Shown: positions 32,401 through 43,568 of the stretch, piece after piece
How the letters are laid out: each line of letters begins with the position of its first letter
Position numbering within the stretch: position 1 is the stretch's first letter
Source of the DNA: Notamacropus eugenii
Lineage: Eukaryota; Chordata; Mammalia; Diprotodontia; Macropodidae
Assembly: GCF_028372415.1 (NCBI RefSeq)
Contig: NC_092878.1
Coordinates: 28,378,903-28,442,902, forward strand
Direction: 5' to 3'
Length of the DNA stretch: 64,000 bases
Translations under genes and position numbers: made by a program
The notes under the pieces: model-generated
Databases searched by the model: none
The model's input: the letters and a program-made list of their open reading frames with translations, nothing else
Told to the model about the DNA's origin: nothing

Positions 32401-32652
32401 TACAGAGAAGACTCCTGGGTCTTCTTATTCATCCTGTAGTCTTATAGGACTCTGGTCATTTCTGTCTACCTGTAGCTGACCTCTTCCTGTCATCTTAAAG
32501 TGTGAAATCCTTGAAACGAGAGATTGTCTTCATTTTCTGTCTGTACCCCCCCAGCACTTAGCACAGCACTTGGCCCACAGTATGCACTTAATAAATACTT
32601 TTTTCATTCATTCATTCATTCATTCATTCATTCATTCATTCATTCATTCATT
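32400..32652 (+). mobile_element. L2 3' end with expanded (ATTC)n tail
   Basis: AAATCCTTGAAACGAGAGAT, CCCCAGCACTTAGCACAGCA and CACTTAATAAATACTTTTTT are L2. The terminal repeat has grown to 12 ATTC units (32604-32652), a microsatellite born from the L2 tail. Confidence 0.85.
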
Positions 32653-33240
32653 TAATACTCATTCGAATTTCATCCACTGCTCACAGAACCTCTCCCCCTC
32701 ACAGGCAACCATCCTGCCTACCCTTTTTATTGCACTTGGTCCCATGGCCCAAGATGTCAACTGCTGCCCAAGCTCTCCACAACCTTGACCCACCATCTCG
32801 TAATAAGCAAATGACCCAGTTGTCAGATTATTCTGATATTGGCATCTGATACTTTGCCAGGAGAGGATCTGTCTGCCCAAGACTGACGCCAGAGTGTTGC
32901 TATAATCCAGGCTGACATTACAATCTCAGCAAACAACTTGGAGAAGCTGACTGAGGCTTGGGGATTCTGACCCACAAGAAACAGAAAGGACCTGCAGCAA
33001 CACACACAATTATTGAACCTCTTCCATGTGTGAGGTTCTAGGCCAAGTTATTGTGAGAATCAGATAAGCTAATATGCGTAACACACCTTGTTACTTTAAG
33101 GAACCATAGAAATGCCAACAATTACGATTAAGTAAAAAGACAGAAAGGACACACTCCCTGTCCTGGAGGGGTTTTATATAAAAGGACAGACTAATAATGA
33201 CATCTCTTATATTGATAAGAGAAAATAGAACTGAATACCA
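32653..33240. other. no gene recognised
   Basis: Mostly unassigned. A type A trace (GAACCTCTTCCATGTGTGAG) and a THER-like 3' module (TTGTGAGAATCAGATAAGC) lie near 33010-33130. Confidence 0.35.
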
Positions 33241-33478
33241 GGGCAGCTAGGTGGTACAGTGGTTAGAGCACTGGGCCTGGAATCAGGAAGGTCTGAGTTC
33301 TGACATCAGGTTCTTATTAGCTGTGTGACCCTGGGCAAGTCGTTTAACCATTTATCTCAGTTTTCTCATCTGTAAAATGAGCTAGAGAAGGAAACGGCAA
33401 ACCACTGTAGTATTTTTGCCAAGAAAACCCCAGATGGGGTCACAGAGTGTTGAACGTGGCTAAAATGGCAGAACAGTA
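33241..33478 (+). mobile_element. marsupial SINE, near full length
   Basis: GGGCAGCTAGGTGGTACAGT head, GAGCACTGGGCCTGGAATCA, CTGTGTGACCCTGGGCAAGT, and the AAGAAAACCCCAGATGGGGT tail. One of the best preserved copies here. Confidence 0.92.
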
Positions 33479-33662
33479 AGAACGAAGTTACTAAACTCTG
33501 CGATTCAGACATCAAATGTTGTAGAATCGTTCTGATCAGTGGGGTCACAGGGGCCAGTTGGTAGACTTGGTCTGCATCTTGGGAATGAGTGGGATTTGCA
33601 TGAGAGAGAAGTAGGCTTTGGTGGAAAGGGGGAAAAGAAATAAAAGGAGCACCAGCAGTAGA

Positions 33663-34140
33663 GATATAAAAATCACAGAACCTCAGCAGGAAGGAACCTC
33701 GGACATCATCTGAGATGACAGGTCTTACAGGCTGACTAAAGCTGATCGTTAAATTTTCCAGTATGAACATTCACACCTCAGAAGTGTGCAAATGCTACAC
33801 ATCTAAACTTGATTCAGTGTTTTCTTGGTTTTCTAGACTTAAAGTGATGGAGAAACTGTCAATAATGCAGATGAAATTTAAAAGCATAACCTACTTTTTG
33901 AATTCCCTCTATAGTAACAATAATAAACATTGCAATATATTAAATATGTATTTTATATACTTATATAATATGAATTCTTTTATAACATTCCCTAGAAATG
34001 GCCAACCAGCCTAGATTTGAAGATCTCCAGTGACGGGAAACCCATTACCTCCCAAGGCAGGCCATTGGACAGCCCCAATTGTTAAAATTTTCCAAATACC
34101 AAGCCTCGATCTATCTCTGTTCAGCTTCTACCAATTTCTT
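33663..34140 (-). mobile_element. CR1/L3-like LINE remnant
   Basis: AATCACAGAACCTCAGCAGG and GGAACCTCGGACATCATCTG, then after an AT-rich gap GAAGATCTCCAGTGACGGGA and ACCCATTACCTCCCAAGGCA. These blocks follow the order of the inverted 3' region of CR1-type LINEs. The 33735-33990 interval is unassigned. Confidence 0.55.
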
Positions 34141-34235
34141 CTTCTCCTCCTCCTCCTTCTTCCTTCTCCTCTTCTTCATTCTTCTTTCTCCTCCTTCTCT
34201 TTCTCCTTCTCCTCCTAATTATTCTTCTTCTTCTT
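34135..34235. repeat. (CTT/CCT)n polypyrimidine tract
   Basis: Imperfect CTTCTCCTCC units, about 100 bp. Confidence 0.9.
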
Positions 34236-34330
34236 TGGCAATTGGGGTTAAGTGACTTGCTCAGGGTTACATAGCTAGTGATTATCTGAGGTTAAATTTG
34301 AATTCAGGTCTCCCTCATGCCAGCCTTATC
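34236..34330 (-). mobile_element. marsupial SINE fragment
   Basis: GGCAATTGGGGTTAAGTGAC, TTGCTCAGGGTTACATAGCT and TTGAATTCAGGTCTCCCTC. Confidence 0.8.
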
Positions 34331-35470
34331 TATCCCAAGCTAAATATGATCAGTTCCTTCATCCTATCACTATATGGCATAATCTCTAGTCCTCTCCTCA
34401 TCCTGGGATGCATCAACACAGATCTCACATTACTTGATAACATACTCATTTTTAGAGTGTTTCCTCTGTCACTGGCTTAATGATCATATGGTCTTTGGTG
34501 CAAGGTCAGGGAGGTTTTGGGAGGCAGAGAGGAAAGAGGCAGGAACACCAGTGAGGAAACTCATCTTTAGCTCAGCTCTAGACATGTCACTCCCCTATTC
34601 AAAAATCTTCAGTGACTCCTTGTCATATATCAAGCAAAATTCAAAGTCCTTTGTAATAAATGTCTTCTTAAAAAAATGGCCATGTAATAGTTCTCTGTTT
34701 CAGGTGGTTGAGTCCTATCCTCCCCAATGGATGGTGAGTTCTTTGGGTTCCGGAATAATTTCTTCTACTTCTTTTGTATTCATCAGTTACCTGATATAGG
34801 ACCTTCAAAGAGTTAGACCTGAAGGGCTCCTAGAGATCACTGAGTCCAGCTCCCCCATTTAAACTGAGGCACATAAAGGTTAAGTGACTTGTCCTAGTAA
34901 AGGTCCAAAGCAGGACAGTGCCTTATCCATAACTACACCTCACTGCTGACAAACTCAGGGGATAACTAGTACATTCTTGCTTAACTTCCCTAGGTTTGGA
35001 GTGGAGTATGGATGGCAAGGTATAGACAACCTTCATGAGAACCATCTTGGAATAATAGAAAACATAGAACATAAACTCAGATCATCTGTGTTTTAGAGCT
35101 TTCTGGGCCTCAGTTTCCCCATCTTTAAAGTGAGGGAGTTGGACTAGATGACCTATAAGGTTTCTTCCATATCCAGCACTATGAGCCCCTTCTCTTGGCT
35201 TCAGCTTTCCTCATCTATGAAATGAGGAAGTCAGATGATGATTTCTGAAGTCACTTTCTGCTCTGACAGTCTATGACCAGAGTTGATAGATTTTATTTCA
35301 GGACATAATGCCATAGGGTGGTGAAGCAGGACACATGTACTGACAATAGTCACTGACAATGCCCTGGCTATCTCATATTTCAGCTCCCACTGCTATTTCC
35401 CTAGTCAGGTGGCTTCATTAATTCTCACCCAGACTAGTGCAACAGATTCTCATTTAGACATTTGGGTTTA
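34330..35470. repeat. L2 and MIR remnants, no gene
   Basis: 34560-34790 has L2-like pieces (GACATGTCACTCCCCTATTC, CTTCAGTGACTCCTTGTCAT). 34800-34950 is an antisense MIR (ACTGAGGCACATAAAGGTTA). 35080-35285 holds two sense MIR 3' parts (GGGCCTCAGTTTCCCCATCT; GGAGTTGGACTAGATGACCT). Confidence 0.55.
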
Positions 35471-35728
35471 ATGTCACTTACAAACATTTATTAAACTTCT
35501 ATTCCTCATATAGCACTATTCTAGGTTCTGGAGGAGAGCCGAAGTTTAAATGACAAGGTCTCTGTCCTCATAGAACTGTAATCTAGTAGGGAATTTGACA
35601 TCCACAAATACCTCTGATTCAAAATAATCACTGACAGATGCTACAGAACTAAGAAATTTGTGAAATCAGGGTGGGGAAGGCAACATGAAGGTGGCATTTG
35701 ACTTGAGAATTAAAGAGTAGGTTTGGTT

Positions 35729-38700
35729 TCCGATCAAGAGGGTGGAGTATGGGTGGCAACCCAGCCAAACTATACCAACATTTCCCTCCAAACAACTTTA
35801 AAATAACTCCTCAAACAAAATTTTGGAGCAGCAAAGCCAACAAAAACTCAGAATGAGACATTTTTCCAGCCTAAGACAACTTGGGAGGTAGGCAGGGGAG
35901 GTCTGTGACACTGAGGTAGGAGCCAGCCAAGAGTAGAGCAGGCACATCAGAGGTGGGACTAGGAAGTGGCACAGCAATAGCAGTAGCATCTTCAGGAGCT
36001 CTTGGTCTGGAGACTGTAAGCAGGGTTGGACAACTAGTCAGAAAGAGATTACAGAAAGAGATTACAGTTGCACTGGGTGCAATTGACACTGATTGGTAAC
36101 TCTATTGCCCCTAAATTGTTCCAGGTCACAGTTCCAGGTCCAAGAGGAATGCTAGTGTGTGCAGCTACAGGGGAGCTAGGGCTCTTCCAAGGTAAAAACC
36201 AGAGCACAGACCAGGAGAGCAATGACCACACCTCTTCCTGAATCACATCACTTTGGAAGCACTGAAAATTTGCAGATTCCCTGAACTCTCTCTGAAAATA
36301 GCAGCATGAAAAAGTCTGAAGCTTGGGACAGTGTCTCCTCACTCTCTGGTGAGCAAAGCCTAACTTTAACATAAAGTTGAAAAACAAGAAATAGGGAAAT
36401 GTGCAAATGGTAAAATGTGCAAACAACAGAAAAGTAACTTGATCATAAAAAGCTATTGTGATGGCAGGTAAGCCCAAGATACAAACTCAGAAGAAGACAA
36501 TAACATGAAATCAGCCACAAACAAAGCTTCAAAGAAAAATGCTAATTAGACCCAAAGCCTATGAGCATCCCTGGAAGAGTAAAGAAAGAGATAAAAAAGT
36601 TAGAGGGAAAACTGGGAAAAGAGATGAAAATGATACAGAAAATTATGAAAAGAAAATTAATATCTTGGTAAAAAGAGATGCAAAAAATACTGAAGAAGGA
36701 GGAGAGTAGCAAGTGATCAAGGAGGGAGGAGTGTTGCATTACTCTCCAAGTCCAGCTTCCCCAAAAGTGGAGATTCCTTCCTCATACCCCTGTTATGGCC
36801 AAGAGCAACTGGGACACCATGATGGTGCTGTGCAAGAAGGGCCCACAGTGGCTCAGGCCAAGTCTATGCAAGCCATCTTAGCAACTCAGAGAAGAGGAGA
36901 AGATGTGGAGACTCCCAAGAAATGGGCTGTGACTCCATCACAAAGAATACAGCCAAATTGGACCGAATGCCTGAGGAACTTCACCATGACAGGGTCACTC
37001 TAGAAGTGGGCAAAGTAATTCAACAGGGTCAGCAGAGCAAGGGAATGACACAGAAGAATCTGGTCACAAAAATAAATGAAAAGTCCCAAGTTATTGCTGA
37101 TTATGAGTGTGGATGGGCCATTCCTAATGACCAGGTCTTGGGCAAGATTGAAAAAGCCATTGGTCTCAAGTTTCATGGGAAGGACTTTGGAAAGCCACTT
37201 GAGACAAGACCAAAGGAGAAATGAACAAAAAGCCTAGGAATCAGTTCATTCAGACTGATCAAGTCTGGCAGATTTTCCTTCACCACCAAAATCAATGTGT
37301 CTCTTCACATTGCCAAGCTGAACACATGGGTATCACACTTGTTTGGGAGAGGAATCTTCCAGATCTATACCTGCTGTAATAAAAACAAACAACCCAAACT
37401 TTGCAAATTAAATGATTCTCCTGACTTTTTTCCCCTTCTTTTTCTGAAGATTGAGGAGCCAGAACTAATAATCTTCTTAATTTTGTCAGTAAATGTTTCT
37501 CTCTCTAGAAGCAGCTATAATTTTTTGAAGCATTGGGGCATATGTTGAAATTGGATCAATTTAAATTAATGTGTTTTAAGGGGAGGGTTAGCATGGAGGG
37601 GGTTACATCTGTTTGGCATCCAGGGATCTTATTCCTTGTTTTTCAAAGAGTGCAAATGTGCCACCAACTTAAGTGACTTCTGTTCTCCCTAGTCTGCATT
37701 TTCAAGAGAAACTAATACAAGTTGGCTACCCTTAAAAAAATACTGAGGAAAATAACAACTTAAAAAACAGAATTAGCCTAAAGGCAAAAGAAGAACAAAA
37801 ATTCACTGAAGAAAAGAACTCCTTAAAAAGCACAACTGACCAAATGAGCAAAGGTACAAAAGCTCACTGAAGATTATAATTCCTTTAAAATTAGAATTGG
37901 GCAAGTGAAAGCTAATGACGCCACAAGATATCAAGAAACAATAAAACAAAGTCAAAAGAATGAAAAAATATCAGAATATGTGAAATATCTTACCAGAAAA
38001 ACAATTGACCTAGAAAATAGGTTAAGAAGAAATAATTTAAGAATTATTGGACTACCTAAAAGCCACAATTTTTAAAAAAGAGCCTGCTTATCATATTTCA
38101 AGAAATCATTAAGGAAAACTGCCCTGATATCTTCCATTCAGAGGATAAAATAGAAATTGAAAGAATTCACCAATCATCTGCTGAAAGAGATCCTAAAATG
38201 AAAATCCTAGGAATGTTAGAGCCAAATTCCAGAGCTCCCAGATCAAGATGAAAATATTGCAAGCAGCCAGAAAGAAATAATTCAATAATTCAAAGTCAAG
38301 ATCACACAAGATTTAGCAGCTTCTACATTAAAGGATGATAGGGCTTGAAATATGGTATTCTGGAACACAAAGGAGCTAAGATTACAACCAACAATCTAAC
38401 CAGCAAAACCCAGAATAATCCTTCAGGGTGAAAAATGGATATTTAATGGAATAGAGTATGTTCAAGTACTCCTGATGCAAAGACCAGAGCTGAATAGAAA
38501 ATGTGACGTTCAAACATAAGACTCAAGAGAAGCATAAAAAGGTAACATGAAAGGTATTCATAAGAGACTCAATAAGGTTAAATGGTTTACATTCCTATAT
38601 GGGAAGATGATACATGTAACTCCTAAGAGCTTTATCATTTTTAGGGCAGTTAGAAGAAGTCTATCTAGACAAAGGGAATAAGTGTAAGTCTTTTATATAG

Positions 38701-40430
38701 GGATAATCTCCAAAAAGATGAACAAGCAAAAGAATGAAGGAGTGAGAAAGAGAGATGCAGCGGGAGACAAGAGAAGGGAAAGGTGGAATAGAGAAAGTTT
38801 TCTCACATAAAAGAGGCTTGCAAGAAAGATTTTCTATAGCAGAGGGAAAATGGTGGGGTGGACAATATTTGAACCTCAATTTCATTGGAATTGGTTTAAA
38901 GAGGAAAATTTACATATACACATTCAATTGGATATAGAAATCCATCTTACCCAATAAGGAAATAAGAGGGGAAGGGGATAAGAGAAAAGGGGGGGAATGA
39001 TAAAAAGGAGGGTAAATTAAGGGAGGAAGTGGTCAAAAGCAAAACAGGCTTTTGAAGAGCAAGGGGATAAAAAGAGAGAGAAAAGAGATAAGGGGGGATT
39101 TGGATAGAGGGAAATACACGGTAATCATAACTGTGAATGTGAATAGGAGGCGTTCACTCATAAAATGGGAGTAGGCAGCAGAGCAGATTAGAAGTCAGCA
39201 TCCAACAATATGTTATTTACAAGAGATATACTTGAAACAGAGACACAGAGAGTTAAAATAAAAGGCTGGAGAGGAATCTATTATGATATAGTTGAAGCAA
39301 AAAAATAAAAAGGCAAAAAAAAAAAAATCAAAAGCCAAAATAGACCTAATTAAAAGAGATAATTAGGAAAACTACATTTTTATAATAGGTACCATGAAAA
39401 TGAAGTAATATTAAAAAAAGTTTCCCTGATAAAAATACATATATTTCTCAAATATATAGGGAACTGAATCAAATTTATAAAAATAGGAGCCATTCCACAA
39501 TTGATAAATGGCTAAAGAATATAAGCAGGCACTTTTCAGAAGAAGAAATCAAAGCTATCAATAGTCATATAAAAATATTCTAAATCACTATTGATTAGAG
39601 AAATACAAATTAAAACAATTCTGAGGTACTACCTTGCATCTTTCAGAAATGACAAATGCTGGAGAAGAGGAGGGAAAATGAGTAGACTAATAAACTTTTG
39701 GTGGAATTGTGAACTGATCCAATCATTCTGGAGAGCAATTTGGAACTATGCCCCAAAGTCTATAAAACTGTGCATATCCAGCAATAGCACTACGAGATCT
39801 GTACCCCAAAAGTCCCATCTGTACAAAAATATTTATAGTAGCCTTTTTTGTGGTGGCAAAGTATTAGAAATCGAGAGGATGCTCATCAACTGGGGAATGG
39901 CTGAACCAGTTGTGACATATGATTGTGATAGAGTACTACTGTGCTATAAGAAATTATGAGGGGGGTGGGTTTAGAAAAAAAACATGGCAAAACCCATATG
40001 AAGTGATGGGAAATGAAATGAGAAGAGCCAGGAGATCATTGTGCATATAGAAACAATAATGTTGTGATGAAGATCAACTGTGAAAAGCTTGGCTGCTCTG
40101 ATCAATATAATGATCCAAGACAGCTCCAAAAGGCTCAGGATAAAAAGTGATATAAACCTCCAGAAAAAGAACTGACGAATTCTAAGTGCAAATTGAAACA
40201 TCATTTTCTCACTTTCTTTCCTGATTTTTTTGGTTTTTTTGTGAGATGATTAATATGGAGATATATTTTGCTTGATTTCACATGTATAACTAGTTGATAT
40301 CATTCTGCTTGCCTTCTCAGTGAGTATAAGAGGGGGTGGAAAGCAGGGAGAGAATTTGGAAATTTAAAAGAAAATAATGCTATAAATAAGTAATAAAATT
40401 TTATAAAAGAATAAAATGCAAAAAAAAATT
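35729..40430 (+). mobile_element. L1, internally deleted, hosting an EDF1 retrocopy
   Basis: Parts in order. 5'UTR from about 35729 (CCGATCAAGAGGGTGGAGTA aligns to the CCAAGATGGCGGAGTA start of L1) to 36681. ORF1 about 37750-38510, with the diagnostic IDLENRLRRNNLRIIGLPKSH near 38005-38065. A purine-rich inter-ORF region follows to about 39110. ORF2 endonuclease start is about 39115-39420 (QHPTICYLQE, LKQRHRELK). A jump near 39420 leads to the ORF2 C-terminus (about 39435-39955, CGGKVLEIERMLINWGMAE in a shifted frame). The 3'UTR has TGCTTGCCTTCTCAGTGAG, and the A-rich end is near 40430. About 2 kb or more of ORF2, including all reverse transcriptase motifs, is absent. Without the EDF1 insert it is about 3.66 kb. 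It is non-functional. Confidence 0.85.
36698..37734 (+). pseudogene. EDF1P: EDF1 processed pseudogene
   Basis: The functional gene EDF1 encodes a 148-residue MBF1-type transcriptional coactivator with a helix-turn-helix domain. Here the intronless coding region runs from ATG at 36795 (MAKSNWDTM...) to the TGA after [10 protein letters not shown] at 37224. Recognisable stretches are [50 protein letters not shown] and [19 protein letters not shown] base is missing near 36842, shifting frame. About 11 bp are missing near 36930 in the segment that should read AAGQNKQH. Many residues have changed. The 3'UTR continues (CATTGCCAAGCTGAACACAT) past an AATAAA at 37378 for about 350 bp, suggesting a distal poly(A) site. 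Flanking AAAAAATACTGAAGAA (36682-36697) and AAAAAATACTGAGGAA (37735-37750) form a 16-bp TSD made from L1 sequence. The first 97 bp are not recognised. Confidence 0.92.
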
Positions 40431-40819
40431 GGGTGGGTATGATTCACAAAGGGCAGGGAGGATATTTTTGACACTGAGAACTGTATAAAGTAATACAGGA
40501 GAGCACAAGTCATGTTAAGTGACCAGAAAATAACCCAGTTTGGCTGGTATACAGAGATTAAGGAGAGTGGAATGTGAAAAGCATGTGGAGATAAGGTGGT
40601 ACTGGATCATAGTGGCTTTGAATGCCACAAAAGAGTGTAAGCACTATAGGGAGCCACTGAAAATTTTTGCACAAGGGTGTCACAAGTTCAAGCCTATGCA
40701 AAAGGAAGATTTGTTTCCTAACTGGTCTTCCTGCCTCTCATCTCTTTGACCTCCAAATCCTCCTACCTGATGGTCCACTGATACCATAACGCCCCTATAT
40801 AGTTTATAATCTCAGAATG

Positions 40820-41270
40820 CGTCATTAGACACTGAGATATTAAGAGGCTTGCTTGTGGTTACCCAGATAACATGTGTCAGAGGCAAGACCTGAATTCAGG
40901 TCTTTCTGACACCAAGACTGCCTCTCTATACACTTATCCTTGGTACCTCTCTACTGTCCTGGCAGATTAAATTTCCTGAAATGCAACTCTGATCATAATA
41001 TTCCCTGGCTCAAAATCCTTCACTCACACAATGAATGAAGCCAGAAACCAGGATCTTGGCCTTCAGAATCTAAAGGTTGAGCTACCCTTAACAGCTTTGT
41101 CTCAAATTTTTTTTCGCATTTAGCCAAGGCTTCAGCCAAAGTGGAACACTGACTGTCCCATCTCTGTATCTTTTCTCACATTGTACCTTTGCCCAGAGTC
41201 TTTGAGTCTGCAGATTCCCCTAGATCATCCTGTCCATACCTCAGTCTCTGTTGTTAAAATCCTATCCATT
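40820..41270. repeat. MIR and L2 remnants
   Basis: 40820-40945 is an antisense MIR (GACCTGAATTCAGGTCTTTC). 40960-41270 is sense L2 (AACTCTGATCATAATATTCC, TTGCCCAGAGTCTTTGAGTC). Confidence 0.6.
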
Positions 41271-41660
41271 CATTCTTTTTTTGTCCAATTAACAAATATT
41301 TTTTTTTCTCTTTTCCTCTTCTGAAAAAAAAAAAGAGAAAGAAAACCCTTGGAAGAAATACGCATGGTCAAGCAAAAAAGATCCCCATTTTGGCCACATC
41401 CACAAATGATTGTGCCTTTCTGTATCTTGAGTTTTTCTCCTCTTTTTCCGATGGTGCTATCAGATCTTTCTTTAAATTTTTAAAAAAAGTTTTATCAGTC
41501 TTTTGATTTAAACACTGTAGTCATTTCACAACATGAACTCCTCCCTACCAAAGAGCCCTTCCTTAAAACAAAGAAAAACAATTAAATAAATCCAACTGAC
41601 ACAGTGATCTCATCTGATGTCACATTATATGCAACTTTCAACATTCATACTTCTCTCCCA
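41270..41660 (-). mobile_element. old L1 3'UTR-like fragment
   Basis: GAAATACGCATGGTCAAGC and CCACATCCACAAATGATTGT, then CCCTTCCTTAAAACAAAGAA and TGTCACATTATATGCAACTT shared with 1430-1650 and 9300-9490. Confidence 0.45.
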
Positions 41661-41749
41661 CACCTCTCTACTCAAGGGAAGGAGCTATAGATTTCCTTCT
41701 CTAGGGCCAAGAGTGACATGAATGAAAGAACGAGTGAATGAATGAATGA

Positions 41750-41985
41750 ACGGAGGATTTATTAAGTACATGCTATGTGCCAAGTATGGTGCTAAAAACT
41801 GGGAATTTAAAAAAAAATTGAAGAGAGTTCATGCCCTCAGGGATCTTATATTCCAATAGGGGAAGATAACACATATCTAGGCATCTGTCAAATGAGCTGG
41901 AGAAGGAAATGGCAAAGCACTCCAGTATCTTTGCCAAGAAAACTCCAAATGGGGTCACAGAGAGTCAGCCATGACTGAACAAGAA
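41750..41985 (+). repeat. type A head joined to a SINE tail
   Basis: 41750-41875 is type A (ATTTATTAAGTACATGCTATG). 41887-41985 is the 3' half of a marsupial SINE (GAGCTGGAGAAGGAAATGGC, AAAACTCCAAATGGGGTCAC). Confidence 0.8.
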
Positions 41986-42004
41986 TAATCAAAAAGGGGC
42001 ACCT

Positions 42005-42305
42005 AGGTGCTGTGTGTATGTATGTGTTCATCCTTCATTGCCGAAGAAGACCATGCCATCAGAGAAATAATGACATGACTTGCACTTGGGTTTGTTTTGA
42101 GTGAGGGAGGGCTGTGCAGGTCACCAGCCTCACTTCTCCTCCAGAGCCATCTGAATCCAGTGACCAGATATTCATCAGGATGATTGGAGATGACCCAGGA
42201 TGAGACAATTGGGGTTAAGTGACTTGCTCAAGGTCTCACAGCTAGTGAGTGTCAGGTGTCTGAGGTAAGATTTGAACTCAGGTCTTCCTGACTCTAGCTA
42301 TATGA
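42005..42305 (-). mobile_element. marsupial SINE with a LINE-type 3' domain
   Basis: Read on the minus strand, the right end is a tRNA-like head and core (TCAGGAAGACCTGAGTTCAA, GTGAGACCTTGAGCAAGTC). The left half differs from the usual SINE tail: AGATGGCTCTGGAGGAGAAG, TGAGGCTGGTGACCTGCACA and a terminus GGTCTTCTTCGGCAATGAAGG. That half is shared with family B at 12190 and 29308, and the last 30 bp resemble the 3' end of the zinc-finger LINE. Confidence 0.75.
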
Positions 42306-42964
42306 CAGTTCTAAGAATGGACATATTTCTCACTTTAGCACGGTGGGGTGGGGAGGAGTGCTACATTTGCTCTTCTCCTCTACCAAATCCCTGATGTCTG
42401 GAAATGGGGGAGGAAGAAGAGGGGTGCCAAGCTTTCAGATTGGGGAAACAAACTTCTCCAGAGTCAGACCACAGCAAAAGCCACACCGTCAGACCTTTGT
42501 CCCAGAACAACTGAGGGTCTGTTGGTGGGGAAGGGACAGAAGAGGTGGGTATGGGGGGAAGATCAAAGTTATGGGAAGACTTTTTCTCACTTTCCTTTTT
42601 CTCTCAATTGCACCACCAACCCCCAATCCTTCAAGGCCCAACTCAATTCTTTCATGGTGGTCGTCATCAAAGGAAGTTTTGACAAAGGGAGAGGAAGGTC
42701 CAACAATTAACAAATGTCCAGGATGGAATTCCAACCCAGAGCTCTCCTGACTCCAAGGGAACAATCTTTTAACTGCTGGATCTGCAGTTGGGAAGGGACT
42801 TGGGTTCAAACCCCAGCTCTGCTTTATAGGCTGTCAGACTCACCCTGAGCAAGCGACTACTACACCCTTTTGGACCTTTATTTCCTCATCTATAAAAAGG
42901 GGAGCTTGGAAAAAAAATGCTCTCCAAGTTGGGAACTAGTATTAAATCCTATGATATAGTGATT
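42306..42964. other. no gene recognised
   Basis: Overlapping open frames on both strands lack splice signals or family resemblance. 42590-42670 has an L2-like block (CCTTCAAGGCCCAACTCAA) and 42780-42960 a MIR-like one. Confidence 0.35.
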
Positions 42965-43355
42965 CTAAAACCAATCAACCAAGAAACATCTATTAAGCAC
43001 CTACCACATGTATTAAGTTCTGGGTATACAAAAAGTGACAAATGAAAGACCCTGTGCTTAAGGAATTTACAATCTAATGGAGAAGCTTACATTCTCTCTC
43101 TCTCTCTCTCTCCCCTTCCCCCCCCGCCACATACACAAACATATAGACACATGCACACTCACACCGTCCTCTTTTAGGTTCACTTCCATCCTCTCTCTAC
43201 ATATCCTGTACGTCCCTACTTATTTTCCTGTTGTCTCCTCTACTAGAATGTAAGCCCCTTGAGAAAATGGACTGTGTTTTTGCCTTTCTTTGTCTCCTTA
43301 GCACTTAGCATAGTGCCTGACACATAGTGAGCATCTAATAAACACTTACTGACTA
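42965..43355 (+). repeat. type A head, CT microsatellite, L2 3' end
   Basis: Type A to 43090 (CTATTAAGCACCTACCACAT), then (CT)n at 43091-43112, then L2 from about 43190 (AATGTAAGCCCCTTGAGAAA, ACACTTACTGACTAATAAG). Confidence 0.75.
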
Positions 43356-43568
43356 ATAAGCATCTCACAGACCTGCAGTTGTAGACACACACCTCCAACC
43401 CTCTGCTGCCTTTGTGGCTTTCTCATTCAAAATAAGGTCTCTCCCTTTTGTGGGAGTACCAGCTAAGGCCCCTGACCTCAGGCCTTTCGATGGACTTCTA
43501 GGTCAGCACCTGCTCCACTGGTTTTCAACACCCTGGAAACTGCAGTGGGGCAAGAGCATAAGCCTTGA
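43356..43568. other. no gene recognised
   Basis: Short unassigned stretch before the Tigger element. Confidence 0.3.

Larger units (their letters stand above)
35470..40700. repeat. type A repeat split by an L1
   Basis: 35470-35728 is a type A copy (GGCAACATGAAGGTGGCATT near its end). The matching later blocks (CCAGTTTGGCTGGTATACAG, GGCTTTGAATGCCACAAAAG, GGGAGCCACTGAAAATTTT) lie at about 40440-40700. The L1 at 35729-40430 therefore inserted into it. Confidence 0.55.
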
